A stretch of 64,000 nt of DNA from Streptomyces phaeofaciens (GCF_014648915.1 NZ_BMSA01000004.1:62001-126000), one strand, 5' to 3'; counted from the stretch's first letter, positions 25,121 to 32,432 are shown. Notes: generated from the letters alone by a model not told the origin. Numbers and translations: made by a program.

Positions 25121-27919
25121 GTGATCGTGGGGCGGGAACCGGAAAGGGAGCGGCTGCGCGGCCTTGTCCACGCCACGCGGCGGGGACACAGTGGTGCGCT
25201 CGTGCTGCGCGGACCGGGCGGCATCGGGAGAACCGCCCTGCTGGACGACCTGGCCCATGACGTCGCGCCGGACGTGCGGGTGCTGCGGGCCACGGGGGTC
25301 GAGAGCGAGGCCGAGCTGCCCTGGGCCGGACTGCACCAGGTGCTGCGGCCGCTCCTGCCCGGTCTGGACCGACTGCCCGAGCCCCAGGCTGTGGCACTGC
25401 GTGCCGCGTTCGGGCTCGGCCCCGACACCGTCGACACGTTCCTCCTCTCGCTGGGGGCGCTGTCCCTGCTGTCGGACGCCGGCGCGGACAGTCCGGCCGC
25501 GCTGCTGGTGGACGACGCGCAGTGGCTGGACCCGGCCTCGGCCGACGTACTGGTCTTCATCGCCCGGCGGCTGGAGACGGAGGGTCTGGCCATGGTGTTC
25601 GCCGCCCGGGACGGGGCCCGCCCCTTCGCCGCGCCGGATCTGCCGGAGACCGTGCTGCGGCCCCTGTCGCCCGACGACGCCGAGACCCTGCTGGACCGTA
25701 CGGCTCCGCGGGCCGTCCGCGGCGTACGGCGGCGCATCCTGCGCGAGGCCGAGGGCAGCCCGCTCGCCCTGCACGCGTTGCCGGCGGCGCTCACCGACGC
25801 GCAGCTCGGCGGCGGTTCACCGCTGCCCGACCATCTCCCCCTCGAACCCCGGCTGCGGCAGATCCACCTCGACAGCACGGCAGAGGTCGCGGAGCGGCAC
25901 GGCACGGTCCTGCTGCTGGCGGCGCTCCAGGACGACGGGGACCTCACCGCGATCCTCGGGGCCGCCGGTGACCGGGACGCGGCCACGGCCGCGCTGTACG
26001 CCGCCGCGGCCGCCGGCCTGATCGACCTGGACCAGCAACGGGTGCGCTTCCGCCACCCGCTGGTCCGTTCCGCCCTGTACCAGGCGGCCCCCCTGGGCGC
26101 GCGCCATGCCGCGCACCGGGCCCTGGCCCGGATCCTCGACGCGGACGACGACCGCAGGGTCTGGCATCTCGCCGCCTCCACCGTGGGCCGGGACGACACC
26201 GTCGCCGGCCTCCTGGCGAACTGCGGCACCCGCTCCCGCCACGCGGGCCGACCCGTCACCGCCGGCCACGCCCTGCGTCGTGCCGCCCTGTTCACCACCT
26301 CGTCGAGGGCGCGGGCCCGGTGGCTGGTCGACGCCGCCGCCTGCGCCTGGGAGACGGCCGAACCCGCCCAGGCCCTCAGCCTGCTCGACGAGGCCGAGCC
26401 CCTGGCCCACGAGCCGGCCGCCCGGGCCCGCGCGGCCCAGGTGCGCGGCCTCATGACCCTCGTCTCGGGCGACCCCGCCCATGCCTTGCGCACCCTCCTG
26501 GACGGCGCGCGCCTCGTCCTGGACGACGATCCCCCTCTCGCGGAGGAGATGCTGCTGACAGCCGCACGCGCGGCGTGGGCGGCGAACCGTCCACGGGAGT
26601 TGGCGAGGACGGCTCTCCTGCTGGAGCGCACGGGCCGGGCGGCCACCGGCCGGACTCCGGACCGCCTGCGCGCGCTGCTGCGCCGCCTCGCCGGTCCGGT
26701 CTCCCCCGGCACGCCCCGCGCAGCCGTCCCTGCCCCCGGCACGGAGGGGAGCACCGACGGCACGGCGTCGCCCTGGTACGCCGCCGTCGGCACCCCGTCC
26801 CGGACCCCGTGGGCTCCGGACTTCCTCCCCCACTTCACGGGCGGCACGGAATCCGCCCTGGAGGCCTTGCGTGAGGCGGTCGCGAACCTGCGCAGGAGCG
26901 GCGCGACGGGGGCGCTGCCGCTGACGGTCCTGCCCCTGGTCTCGCTCCAGCTGATCACCGGGCAGTGGACGGCCGCCGCGGCCCACGCCCGCGAAGCGCT
27001 CCCGGCGGCCGACGAGAGCGGCCAGTTCACCGCCGGCGCCCAGCTGCGTGCCGTGCTCGCCTGGACCGCAGCCGTGCGCGGCGAGGGGGACGAGTGCCGC
27101 GCGCTCGCCGACGAGGCCCTCGCCGTCGCCGCACCGCGCGGGAGCGCCGTCACCCTCGCACTCGTCCACTGGGCGCTCGGGCTCAACGCGCTGGCCGAGG
27201 GCAACGCGGCGGGCGCGACCCGGCTGCTGCGCGAGGTCACCACGCCCGGCGCGCCCGCCGAGCACGTCGCGATCGGCCGGCTCGCCCTGCCCGACCTGGT
27301 CGAGGCCTACGCACGCGCCGGCGAGACGGGCGAGGCCCGCGCGGCCCTCGAACGGTTCGAGCACTGTGCCGCGCCTGCCGAGGTGCCGGTCCTGCGCACC
27401 GCCTGGCTGCGCTGCCGTGCGCTCCTCGCCGACGACGGGACCGCCGAACCGGACGGCGCGGACGCCTTGTTCGGCGCGGCACTCGACGCCACCGCCCCGT
27501 CGGCGTTCGAGGCCGGGCGCACCCATCTGCTCCACGGGGAGTGGCTGCGGCGGGCGCGCCGTGTCAAGGCGGCGCGGGACCATCTGCATCAGGCGCTGCA
27601 CCTCTTCCGCGGTGCCGGGGCCGCACCCTGGGCGGAGATGGCGTCGCAGGAGCTGCGGGCGGCCGGTGAGCAGATCGGGCAGCCGGCTCGTGGTCACACC
27701 GACACGCGGACGGGGCTCACTCCGAGGGAGACACAGATCGTGCGGCTCGCCGCCGAGGGCAAGAGCAACAGCGACATCGCCCAGCAGCTGTTCCTCAGCC
27801 CCCGGACCGTGGGTCACCACCTCTACAAGGTGTTTCCCAAGCTCGGTGTCACCTCTCGGCATCAGCTGCGCGCGTTGCGCCTGGACACACCGCAGACGCC
27901 GGCCGCCGACCTCGCGTAG
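25121..27919 (+). CDS. Large LuxR-family (LAL) transcriptional regulator
   Basis: This is a 932-residue regulator; I chose the GTG at 25121 (AAAGGAA site 8 nt upstream) because the protein then begins VIVGREPERERL, the standard LAL start. The N-terminal AAA-type ATPase has the P-loop RGPGGIGRTALL (residues 30-41), in which the usual Lys is Arg37, and a Walker B-like ALLVDDAQWLD. The middle is TPR-like helical sequence. The C-terminal LuxR helix-turn-helix is at about 865-915 (LTPRETQIVRLAAEGKSNSDIAQQLFLSPRTVGHHLYKVF). LAL proteins often activate biosynthetic clusters or sugar-utilisation loci. It sits between the glucan locus and the peptide locus and converges on the SagB-like gene, so its target is open; I slightly favour the peptide locus. 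Confidence 0.93.
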   Translation: MIVGREPERERLRGLVHATRRGHSGALVLRGPGGIGRTALLDDLAHDVAPDVRVLRATGVESEAELPWAGLHQVLRPLLPGLDRLPEPQAVALRAAFGLGPDTVDTFLLSLGALSLLSDAGADSPAALLVDDAQWLDPASADVLVFIARRLETEGLAMVFAARDGARPFAAPDLPETVLRPLSPDDAETLLDRTAPRAVRGVRRRILREAEGSPLALHALPAALTDAQLGGGSPLPDHLPLEPRLRQIHLDSTAEVAERHGTVLLLAALQDDGDLTAILGAAGDRDAATAALYAAAAAGLIDLDQQRVRFRHPLVRSALYQAAPLGARHAAHRALARILDADDDRRVWHLAASTVGRDDTVAGLLANCGTRSRHAGRPVTAGHALRRAALFTTSSRARARWLVDAAACAWETAEPAQALSLLDEAEPLAHEPAARARAAQVRGLMTLVSGDPAHALRTLLDGARLVLDDDPPLAEEMLLTAARAAWAANRPRELARTALLLERTGRAATGRTPDRLRALLRRLAGPVSPGTPRAAVPAPGTEGSTDGTASPWYAAVGTPSRTPWAPDFLPHFTGGTESALEALREAVANLRRSGATGALPLTVLPLVSLQLITGQWTAAAAHAREALPAADESGQFTAGAQLRAVLAWTAAVRGEGDECRALADEALAVAAPRGSAVTLALVHWALGLNALAEGNAAGATRLLREVTTPGAPAEHVAIGRLALPDLVEAYARAGETGEARAALERFEHCAAPAEVPVLRTAWLRCRALLADDGTAEPDGADALFGAALDATAPSAFEAGRTHLLHGEWLRRARRVKAARDHLHQALHLFRGAGAAPWAEMASQELRAAGEQIGQPARGHTDTRTGLTPRETQIVRLAAEGKSNSDIAQQLFLSPRTVGHHLYKVFPKLGVTSRHQLRALRLDTPQTPAADLA

Positions 27920-27985
27920 GAGCGGGATCGGGTGCCGGCGTCCATGGTTCATGTGCACCGTGCTTCGGTCTTCTCGGCCGTGCTC

Positions 27986-29086
27986 TCAGGGGCCGTACAG
28001 CTCGGCCCGGCGGAACGCGTCCAGGCCCGCGCCGTGATCGTCCCGCGGCCGCTCCTCGGGGATGCCGGCGGCGAGCACGTAGAGGGCGGTCTCGGTGATG
28101 CCGTCCACTCCGAGGGCGTCCTCCAGCTCCTCGTCCCGGAAGGCCAGGGTCTGGAAGGGACCCATCCCGAGCGCGGTGGCGGTGAGGGCGAAGGTCTGGC
28201 CGAGGTGGCCCGCGTTCGTGAGCATGACCCGGTAGGCGCGGGGCGCGCGGTACTTGCTGCTCATCCGTTCGACCACGCCGGTCACGAACACGGTCACGGC
28301 CGCCTCGCCGATCGCCGCCTGGTCGTAGCAGAGGTGTGCCGCACGGGCGCGGGAGAAGTCCGCGTCCAGGAGTTCCAGGGAATGCTCCAGGACGTTGTAG
28401 TGGTAGAGCCCCGGGGCGACCCCCTCGGCGGCGGACACCGCGACGTACGCCTCGAGTTCCTGGCGTGCCCCGCCGGCCGCGCTGGTCCGTTTCATCAGGG
28501 CGCCGAAGTCCTGGCCGTCGAGGAACTCGCTCGGACCGAACACCATCGCGAGCAGCTGGGAGAGCCGTGACAGGGGCAGCGGGGTCTGCCGGAAGCCGCG
28601 GTGGGTGCGGCGGCCGTACAGCGTCCGGACGAAGGACGCGTCCGTGTCGGGCGGGACGCGAGGCAGAAGGATCCTGTCCGCGTCCGGGTAGTTCTTGAAG
28701 AGCGCCGAGCGCTTGCCGGCGCGGAACTCCTCGTTGATCTCCGGCGATTCGGTGTAGTCGGCGTGCTTGCTGGAGAAGTGCAGGGCGGCCGCCTCCGGCG
28801 ACCAGGTCTGCCAATGCTCGGCCAGCCGCTCGTCGCGTTCGCTCTCGTCGGGGGCGACGAGGAAGCCGTAGGAGTGCAGTTGTCGCACGGCCGCGCGGCA
28901 GGATTCCGGGTCGTAGTCCGGAAAGGCCGATACGGCGTCGTCCTCGGACGTCCAGTCGGTGAACGCGGCGAGGATCTCGGCCGCGTTCGTCGCGAGCGAG
29001 AGCTGGGTGCCGGTGAGATGGTTCTGGATGACGAAGGAACCGTCGAGCCAGTAGCAGACGAGATTGTGCGCGCGCCGCAGCAGCAT
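27986..29086 (-). CDS. SagB/ThcOx-like FMN-dependent peptide dehydrogenase
   Basis: This is a 366-residue protein; the ATG at 29086 follows a GAGGAG site 5 nt upstream. The N-terminal ~120 residues (LLRRAHNLVCYWLDGSFVIQNHLTGTQLSLATNAAEIL) form a small leader-binding-like domain found in SagB-type proteins. The nitroreductase fold begins near residue 150 (LYGRRTHRGFRQTPLPLSRLSQLLAMVFG) and includes GLYHYNVLEHSLELL and NAGHLGQTFALTATALGMGPFQTLAFRDEELEDALG. SagB enzymes oxidise azolines in peptide natural products and normally work with a YcaO cyclodehydratase, which is absent here. The adjacent 22-residue peptide has no Cys, so a different oxidation, or an old function reused, is likely. It lies 65 bp downstream of the minus-strand peptide gene and is probably co-transcribed through the hairpin. 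Confidence 0.85.
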   Translation of the reverse strand: MLLRRAHNLVCYWLDGSFVIQNHLTGTQLSLATNAAEILAAFTDWTSEDDAVSAFPDYDPESCRAAVRQLHSYGFLVAPDESERDERLAEHWQTWSPEAAALHFSSKHADYTESPEINEEFRAGKRSALFKNYPDADRILLPRVPPDTDASFVRTLYGRRTHRGFRQTPLPLSRLSQLLAMVFGPSEFLDGQDFGALMKRTSAAGGARQELEAYVAVSAAEGVAPGLYHYNVLEHSLELLDADFSRARAAHLCYDQAAIGEAAVTVFVTGVVERMSSKYRAPRAYRVMLTNAGHLGQTFALTATALGMGPFQTLAFRDEELEDALGVDGITETALYVLAAGIPEERPRDDHGAGLDAFRRAELYGP

Positions 29087-29103
29087 GAATTCTCCTCGGA
29101 ATG

Positions 29104-29134
29104 GCCGGGGGCCGATTGCGCATCGGCCCCCGGC
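29104..29134 (-). terminator. Hairpin between peptide copy 1 and the SagB-like gene
   Basis: A perfect 12-bp stem (GCCGGGGGCCGA / TCGGCCCCCGGC) with a 7-nt loop and no T-run, 17 bp after the peptide stop. It could be a leaky terminator or mRNA-stabilising element giving more peptide than enzyme. Confidence 0.75.
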
Positions 29135-29151
29135 TGGCCGTTCGTGGTGCG

Positions 29152-29220
29152 TCAGCGCTGGTAGTGGACCTTGATGGTGCGGGCGGAAACCGGCTTGGCG
29201 GCGAGCTCGATCTTCTTCAT
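29152..29220 (-). CDS. 22-residue putative precursor peptide, copy 1
   Basis: A short gene with its own strong ribosome site (GAGGAG, 6 nt before the ATG at 29220). The product begins MKKIELAAKP, continues VSAR and ends TIKVHYQR. It is strongly cationic (four Lys, two Arg and one His against one Glu), with no Cys and a His-Tyr pair near the C-terminus. An identical protein is encoded divergently at 29679-29747. Its position directly before a SagB-like peptide-modifying enzyme, and at the head of the opposite operon before an ATP-grasp ligase, suggests a ribosomal precursor or scaffold peptide. A regulatory leader peptide (attenuation) is the main alternative because a hairpin follows. It belongs to no precursor family I recognise. 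Confidence 0.75.
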   Translation of the reverse strand: MKKIELAAKPVSARTIKVHYQR

Positions 29221-29251
29221 GGTGTGCTCCTCTCGATGGGTGAGCCGTTCT

Positions 29252-29312
29252 GGCTCGCCACCAAGTAGAGCCGGAAGAAGAGGGCTTGGGCATCGGTCGC
29301 CCGACTGGTCCT
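29252..29312 (-). promoter_or_regulatory. Promoter/operator block of peptide copy 1
   Basis: Two conserved blocks, each matched at the other copy: block 1 (29289-29312, containing GTCGGGCGACC, an inverted repeat) and block 2 (29252-29274, containing CTCTACTTGGTGGCGAGCC). The spacer between them is 14 bp at both copies although its sequence is not conserved. That is promoter-like geometry, but neither block gives a textbook -35 or -10 hexamer, so an unusual sigma factor or an activator site is possible. Confidence 0.6.
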
Positions 29313-29319
29313 GCCCGGA

Positions 29320-29369
29320 CCGTTCTCCCGGTCGTTCGACGCACGAACGGCGCGTCGGCCGGAGAACGG
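29320..29369. repeat. Nested inverted repeat in the divergent peptide promoter region
   Basis: Outer arms CCGTTCTCC / GGAGAACGG enclose inner arms CGTTCG (29333-29338) and CGAACG (29344-29349) around ACGCA. It could be a regulator site or the 5' structure of a transcript. It has no copy on the other side of the divergent region. Confidence 0.55.
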
Positions 29370-29460
29370 CCCGCCACCCCGCTTCGAGGAAGGGCCCGCC
29401 GGACGTCCGTACGTCGTCCCGCGTCGGCCGGCACCCCCGCACCGAGACCCGACCCGGGAC

Positions 29461-29478
29461 CCGCACCGACCGGTGCGG
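29461..29478. promoter_or_regulatory. 18-bp perfect palindrome, candidate operator
   Basis: CCGCACCG-AC-CGGTGCGG lies between the two divergent peptide promoters, so one bound dimer could act on both. Confidence 0.5.
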
Positions 29479-29557
29479 GTTGCAAAGACGCAGGTGAACG
29501 GCCCTGTTGTCGCGAACCGTCCGACCGTCCGTCATCACACCGGGGGACGACAGGGTC

Positions 29558-29618
29558 AGGACCGGTCGGGCGACCGATGCCGAGGTACCCGGCTCCCGGC
29601 TCTACTTGGTGGCGAGCC
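29558..29618 (+). promoter_or_regulatory. Promoter/operator block of peptide copy 2
   Basis: Block 1 (29558-29581) contains the palindrome GGTCG-GG-CGACC and block 2 (29596-29618) contains CTCTACTTGGTGGCGAGCC; the spacer is 14 bp, as at copy 1. Between block 2 and the ATG, this copy has an extra leader with a repeated GAATTCACCAC motif (29637-29659) not found at copy 1, so the two leaders differ in length. Confidence 0.6.
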
Positions 29619-29678
29619 GAACGGGCTCACTCACCGAATTCACCACGCTGAATTCACCACACCCGAAGGAGACATCCC

Positions 29679-29747
29679 ATGAAGAAGATCGAGCTCGCCG
29701 CCAAGCCGGTTTCCGCCCGCACCATCAAGGTTCACTACCAGCGCTGA
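29679..29747 (+). CDS. 22-residue putative precursor peptide, copy 2
   Basis: It encodes the same protein as copy 1 (begins MKKIELAAKP, ends TIKVHYQR), with a single synonymous base change. The ribosome site AAGGAG lies 8 nt before the ATG. It is the first gene of the plus-strand operon and is followed by the duplicated hairpin (29765-29795), then by an acyltransferase, phosphatase, ATP-grasp ligase, kinase and further modifying enzymes. Duplicated precursor genes are common in ribosomal peptide pathways, but identical non-coding flanks show that the copy is recent. Protein identity alone is therefore not evidence of selection. Confidence 0.75.
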   Translation: MKKIELAAKPVSARTIKVHYQR

Positions 29748-29764
29748 CGCACCACGAACGGCCA

Positions 29765-29795
29765 GCCGGGGGCCGATGCGCATTCGGCCCCCGGC
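29765..29795 (+). terminator. Hairpin between peptide copy 2 and the biosynthetic operon
   Basis: The same 12-bp stem as at copy 1 with loop TGCGCAT and no T-run. It lies 29 bp before the acyltransferase gene, so it probably sets the ratio of peptide to enzyme transcripts. Confidence 0.75.
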
Positions 29796-29823
29796 CATTC
29801 CGAGAAGAGTCAGAGGTCGCACG

Positions 29824-30408
29824 GTGGAATTCGACGAACTCAGACGCCGGATGGCGAACGGCGAACCGTATCTGGCCAGCGAACCGTCGCTGCGGCCGTA
29901 TCGCAAACGGTGCGAAACCCTGCTGGACCGCTTCAACGCCACCGCGCTGGGCGATCAGCCGGCCAGGAACGCGATCCTGCCCGAACTGCTGGGAGCCGTG
30001 GGGGCGGATGTCCGGGTGGTGCCACGATTCCTCTGCGAATTCGGGTTCTTCATCGAGATCGGCGCACGTTCCCGGATCAATTTCGACGCGGTCCTGCTCG
30101 ACTGTGCGCCGATCGTCATCGGTGCCGACGTCCGGATGGGCCCGCGCTGCCAGCTGTACACCGCCAACCATCCGCACGGCGCCGCGCTGCGGCACGGGGC
30201 CTGGGAGAGCGCGAGGCCGATCCGGATCGAGGACGGCGCGTGGCTCGGCGGCGGGGTGATCGTCCTTCCCGGGGTCACGATCGGCGCGGGTGCCGTCGTC
30301 GGGGCCGGCAGTGTGGTCACCGGGGATCTGCCGGCGAACGCCGTCGCCGTGGGCAACCCCGCTCGTGTGGTGCGGCTGGTCGACCAGGACGCCGAGCGGG
30401 CGTCATGA
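29824..30408 (+). CDS. Hexapeptide-repeat acyltransferase (maltose O-acetyltransferase-like)
   Basis: This is a 194-residue cytoplasmic enzyme starting at the GTG at 29824 (AGAGG about 9 nt upstream). The N-terminal part (FDELRRRMANGEPYLASEPSLRPYRKRC) matches the Mac domain of maltose/galactoside O-acetyltransferases. The C-terminal half is a left-handed beta-helix with hexapeptide repeats (PIVIGADVRMGPRCQLYTANHPHG, GVTIGAGAVVGAGSVVTGDLPANAVAVGNPAR). The catalytic His of the family matches the TANHPHG segment. It probably acetylates a hydroxyl or amino group of a sugar-like intermediate or of the peptide. Its stop overlaps the phosphatase start (ATGA). Confidence 0.9.
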   Translation: MEFDELRRRMANGEPYLASEPSLRPYRKRCETLLDRFNATALGDQPARNAILPELLGAVGADVRVVPRFLCEFGFFIEIGARSRINFDAVLLDCAPIVIGADVRMGPRCQLYTANHPHGAALRHGAWESARPIRIEDGAWLGGGVIVLPGVTIGAGAVVGAGSVVTGDLPANAVAVGNPARVVRLVDQDAERAS

Positions 30409-31145
30409 GACGCGCGGTACCCGTCCCGTCGTTCGACGCCGTGGTGTTCGACCTCGACGGAACCCTCATCGATTCGGTGCGGCCGGACTTCCTGGCCTGC
30501 ACGGCGCTCTTCGAGGAATGCGGCGCCGCGTTCGTCCCGAGGTTCTGGGCCGAGCACGTCTGCGGCAACGCCGAAGGGTATCCGGCGCTGTTCGCGGCGC
30601 TCAGGGAGCGGGCCGGGACCGATCACACCGACGCGGAGCTGTACGACCGGCTCCGCGTCCACTGGGAACGGTTCTTCACCCCCGGCCATGTCGTCCTGAT
30701 GCCCGGCGCGCTCGCCCTGCTCGACGGCCTGCGGGCGGCAGGGACACCTCTGGCCGTCGCGTCCTCGTCGGGGCGGGAGTGGGTCGAGCGCTGGCTCGGG
30801 CACTTCGGTCTGGCGGACCGCTTCGCGGTGGTCGTGTCGGGCGACGACGTCACCCGGCGCAAGCCCGACCCGATGGCCTATCTGCGGGCGGCCGCCCGGC
30901 TGGGGGTGCCGGCGCGCCGGTGCGTCGCCGTGGAGGACTCGCGGACCGGTACGGCGGCCGCGCGGGCGGCCGGATGCACGGTCGTCGCGGTCCCCACCGC
31001 TCTCACCCGCCATCTCCCCCACCCGTGCGCCGACCACGTGGTGACCGACCTCTTCGAGGCCCGGAGCCTGCTGACGGCACAGGAGCCGGCCGGCGTACGG
31101 CCGCCGGCAGCGCACGGCCCGGTGCCCGGTCTCCCCGCACCATGA
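30405..31145 (+). CDS. HAD-superfamily phosphatase
   Basis: This is a 246-residue enzyme overlapping the previous gene by 4 bp. Motif I is VVFDLDGTLIDSV (nucleophile Asp at about residue 16), followed by an alpha-helical cap. Motif II is VASSSGRE, motif III RRKPDP and motif IV VAVEDSRTG. The arrangement is that of beta-phosphoglucomutase/phosphoglycolate-phosphatase-like HAD proteins. With a transketolase and an aminotransferase downstream, removal of phosphate from a sugar phosphate is the obvious role. The C-terminal ~20 residues are Pro/Ala-rich. Confidence 0.9.
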   Translation: MRRAVPVPSFDAVVFDLDGTLIDSVRPDFLACTALFEECGAAFVPRFWAEHVCGNAEGYPALFAALRERAGTDHTDAELYDRLRVHWERFFTPGHVVLMPGALALLDGLRAAGTPLAVASSSGREWVERWLGHFGLADRFAVVVSGDDVTRRKPDPMAYLRAAARLGVPARRCVAVEDSRTGTAAARAAGCTVVAVPTALTRHLPHPCADHVVTDLFEARSLLTAQEPAGVRPPAAHGPVPGLPAP

Positions 31146-31167
31146 ACTCCAGTGAGGATGAGCAAAC

Positions 31168-32421
31168 ATGCTGAAAGGCCGAGTCGCGATCGTCGATCCG
31201 AGCCCCGCCGGTCCCACCGGCACTCTCGTCTCCGAGTTCGGCAGGGCCGGATACGGGTGCGTCTACGTCCAGAGCACGCCCGTCCGTCCGAAGATGTACG
31301 AGTCCGTGGTGCCCACCGGTTTCGTGGACGAGATCGTGCACGACGGCGACCTCGACCGGACGATCGGACTGCTCTCCCGCCACGAGCCGGTCGCGGTGGT
31401 GCCGGACAGCGAGTTCGGCGTCCCCTTCGCGGATCTGCTGAGCGAGCGGATGGGGCTGCTGACGAACGGGACGGCGTTCAGCCCCGCGCGGCGCGACAAG
31501 TACCGGATGATCGAGACGGTCAAGGCGGCGGGGCTGCGCGGCGCCCGGCAACTGCTCGTCACGGACGCCGACGAACTGGCCTCCTGGCACCGGGAGCTGG
31601 GCGGCCGGGTCGTGATCAAGCCGCTCAGCAGCGCCGGCAGCCAGGGCGTCCACTACTGCGACACCCCCGAGCAGGCGGTACGTGCCTACCGGTCCCTGAT
31701 CGGCACGGAGAACATCTTCTCGGTGCGCAACGAGGCGGTCGTGGCGCAGGAGTACCTGGTCGGCACCGAGTACTCGGTCAACACGGTCAGCAGGAACGGC
31801 CGGCACCATCTGTGCGACATCTGGACCGCCACCCAGATCACCGCGAACGGCGTCCTCGACCTCTGCGACGGCCTGGTCCTGCTCCCCCACCGGGGCGAGC
31901 GGGTCGACACGGTGTTCGCCTACTGCGAGCAGGTGCTGGACGCGATGGGCATCCGCCACGGTCCCGCCCATCTCGACGTCAAGCTGACTCCGTCCGGACC
32001 GTGTCTGATCGAGGTCGGCGCGCGGATGGGCGGCGGCTGGACGGACCACTACGCGCGCATGGGCACCGGTGAGTCCCAGCTGAACTGGACGGTCGACGCC
32101 TACACCGACCCCGAGCGGTTCCTGGCACGTCATCAGGAGCGGTACCAGGTGCGGGAGTTCATCGCCGGCGCGCCCATGATCTCGCCGGTCGAGGGCACCC
32201 TGCGGGCGTACCGGGGGCTGGAGGAGCTGAAGCGCCTGGAGAGCTACCACGGGCTGCGGACGTTCGTGCAGCCCGGCGGCCGGATCCGGCGGACCGTCGA
32301 CGACCTCACCTACCCGCTGCTGGTGGAGCTGCGACACGAGGTGCCCGACGTCGTGCTCCGTGACCTCGCCACCGTCCGCTACCTCGACGGCGAGCGGTTC
32401 TACGACGTCGAGCAGCCGTAG
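31168..32421 (+). CDS. ATP-grasp ligase (carboxylate-amine ligase)
   Basis: This is a 417-residue enzyme. The ATP-grasp fold is clear: an N-terminal Rossmann-like part (RVAIVDPSPAGPTGTLVSEFGRAGYGC), then RDKYRMIETVKAAGL, the ATP-binding VVIKPLSSAGSQGVHYC, VAQEYLVGTEYSVNTV, and the metal-binding AHLDVKLTPSGPCLIEVGARMGGGW near residue 285. It resembles dipeptide ligases such as BacD and DdaF, which activate a carboxylate as acyl phosphate and couple it to an amine. In this operon it could join an amino acid or an unusual acid to the 22-residue peptide (as PGM1 does in pheganomycin) or make a free dipeptide. The sequence does not decide between these. Confidence 0.9.
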   Translation: MLKGRVAIVDPSPAGPTGTLVSEFGRAGYGCVYVQSTPVRPKMYESVVPTGFVDEIVHDGDLDRTIGLLSRHEPVAVVPDSEFGVPFADLLSERMGLLTNGTAFSPARRDKYRMIETVKAAGLRGARQLLVTDADELASWHRELGGRVVIKPLSSAGSQGVHYCDTPEQAVRAYRSLIGTENIFSVRNEAVVAQEYLVGTEYSVNTVSRNGRHHLCDIWTATQITANGVLDLCDGLVLLPHRGERVDTVFAYCEQVLDAMGIRHGPAHLDVKLTPSGPCLIEVGARMGGGWTDHYARMGTGESQLNWTVDAYTDPERFLARHQERYQVREFIAGAPMISPVEGTLRAYRGLEELKRLESYHGLRTFVQPGGRIRRTVDDLTYPLLVELRHEVPDVVLRDLATVRYLDGERFYDVEQP

Positions 32422-32432
32422 GGAGGCCTTCG

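Larger units (their letters stand above)
29095..29804. repeat. Inverted repeat carrying two copies of a promoter-peptide-hairpin cassette
   Basis: Arms 29095-29220 (read on minus) and 29679-29804 (read on plus) are 126 bp each with only two mismatches: one synonymous GTC/GTT difference in the peptide and one base in the hairpin loop. Each arm covers the whole peptide ORF plus the following hairpin. Two further conserved blocks upstream of each ORF (29252-29274 and 29289-29312, against 29558-29581 and 29596-29618) extend the similarity into the promoter region. The central ~245 bp are unique. Confidence 0.95.

Noticed and set aside
21127..27243. A 2,038-residue minus-strand open frame
   Set aside because: It is antisense to the short GH87 and LAL genes, which have clear domain motifs; the antisense product is low complexity.
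29152..29747. Graspetide (omega-ester) pathway because an ATP-grasp enzyme is present
   Set aside because: Graspetide cores need several Asp/Glu with Thr/Ser/Lys partners; this peptide has a single Glu, and the ligase resembles dipeptide ligases more than MvdD-type enzymes.
29095..29804. Insertion sequence ends, because of the long inverted repeat
   Set aside because: There is no transposase between the arms and no target-site duplication; the arms coincide with ORF, hairpin and promoter units.
29507..30259. A plus-strand frame covering the inverted repeat that translates part of the promoter block as LYLVASRTGSLT
   Set aside because: The same block at the other copy sits in a different frame relative to the peptide, and the long frame runs antisense to no known motif. 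The conserved block is better read as regulatory DNA.
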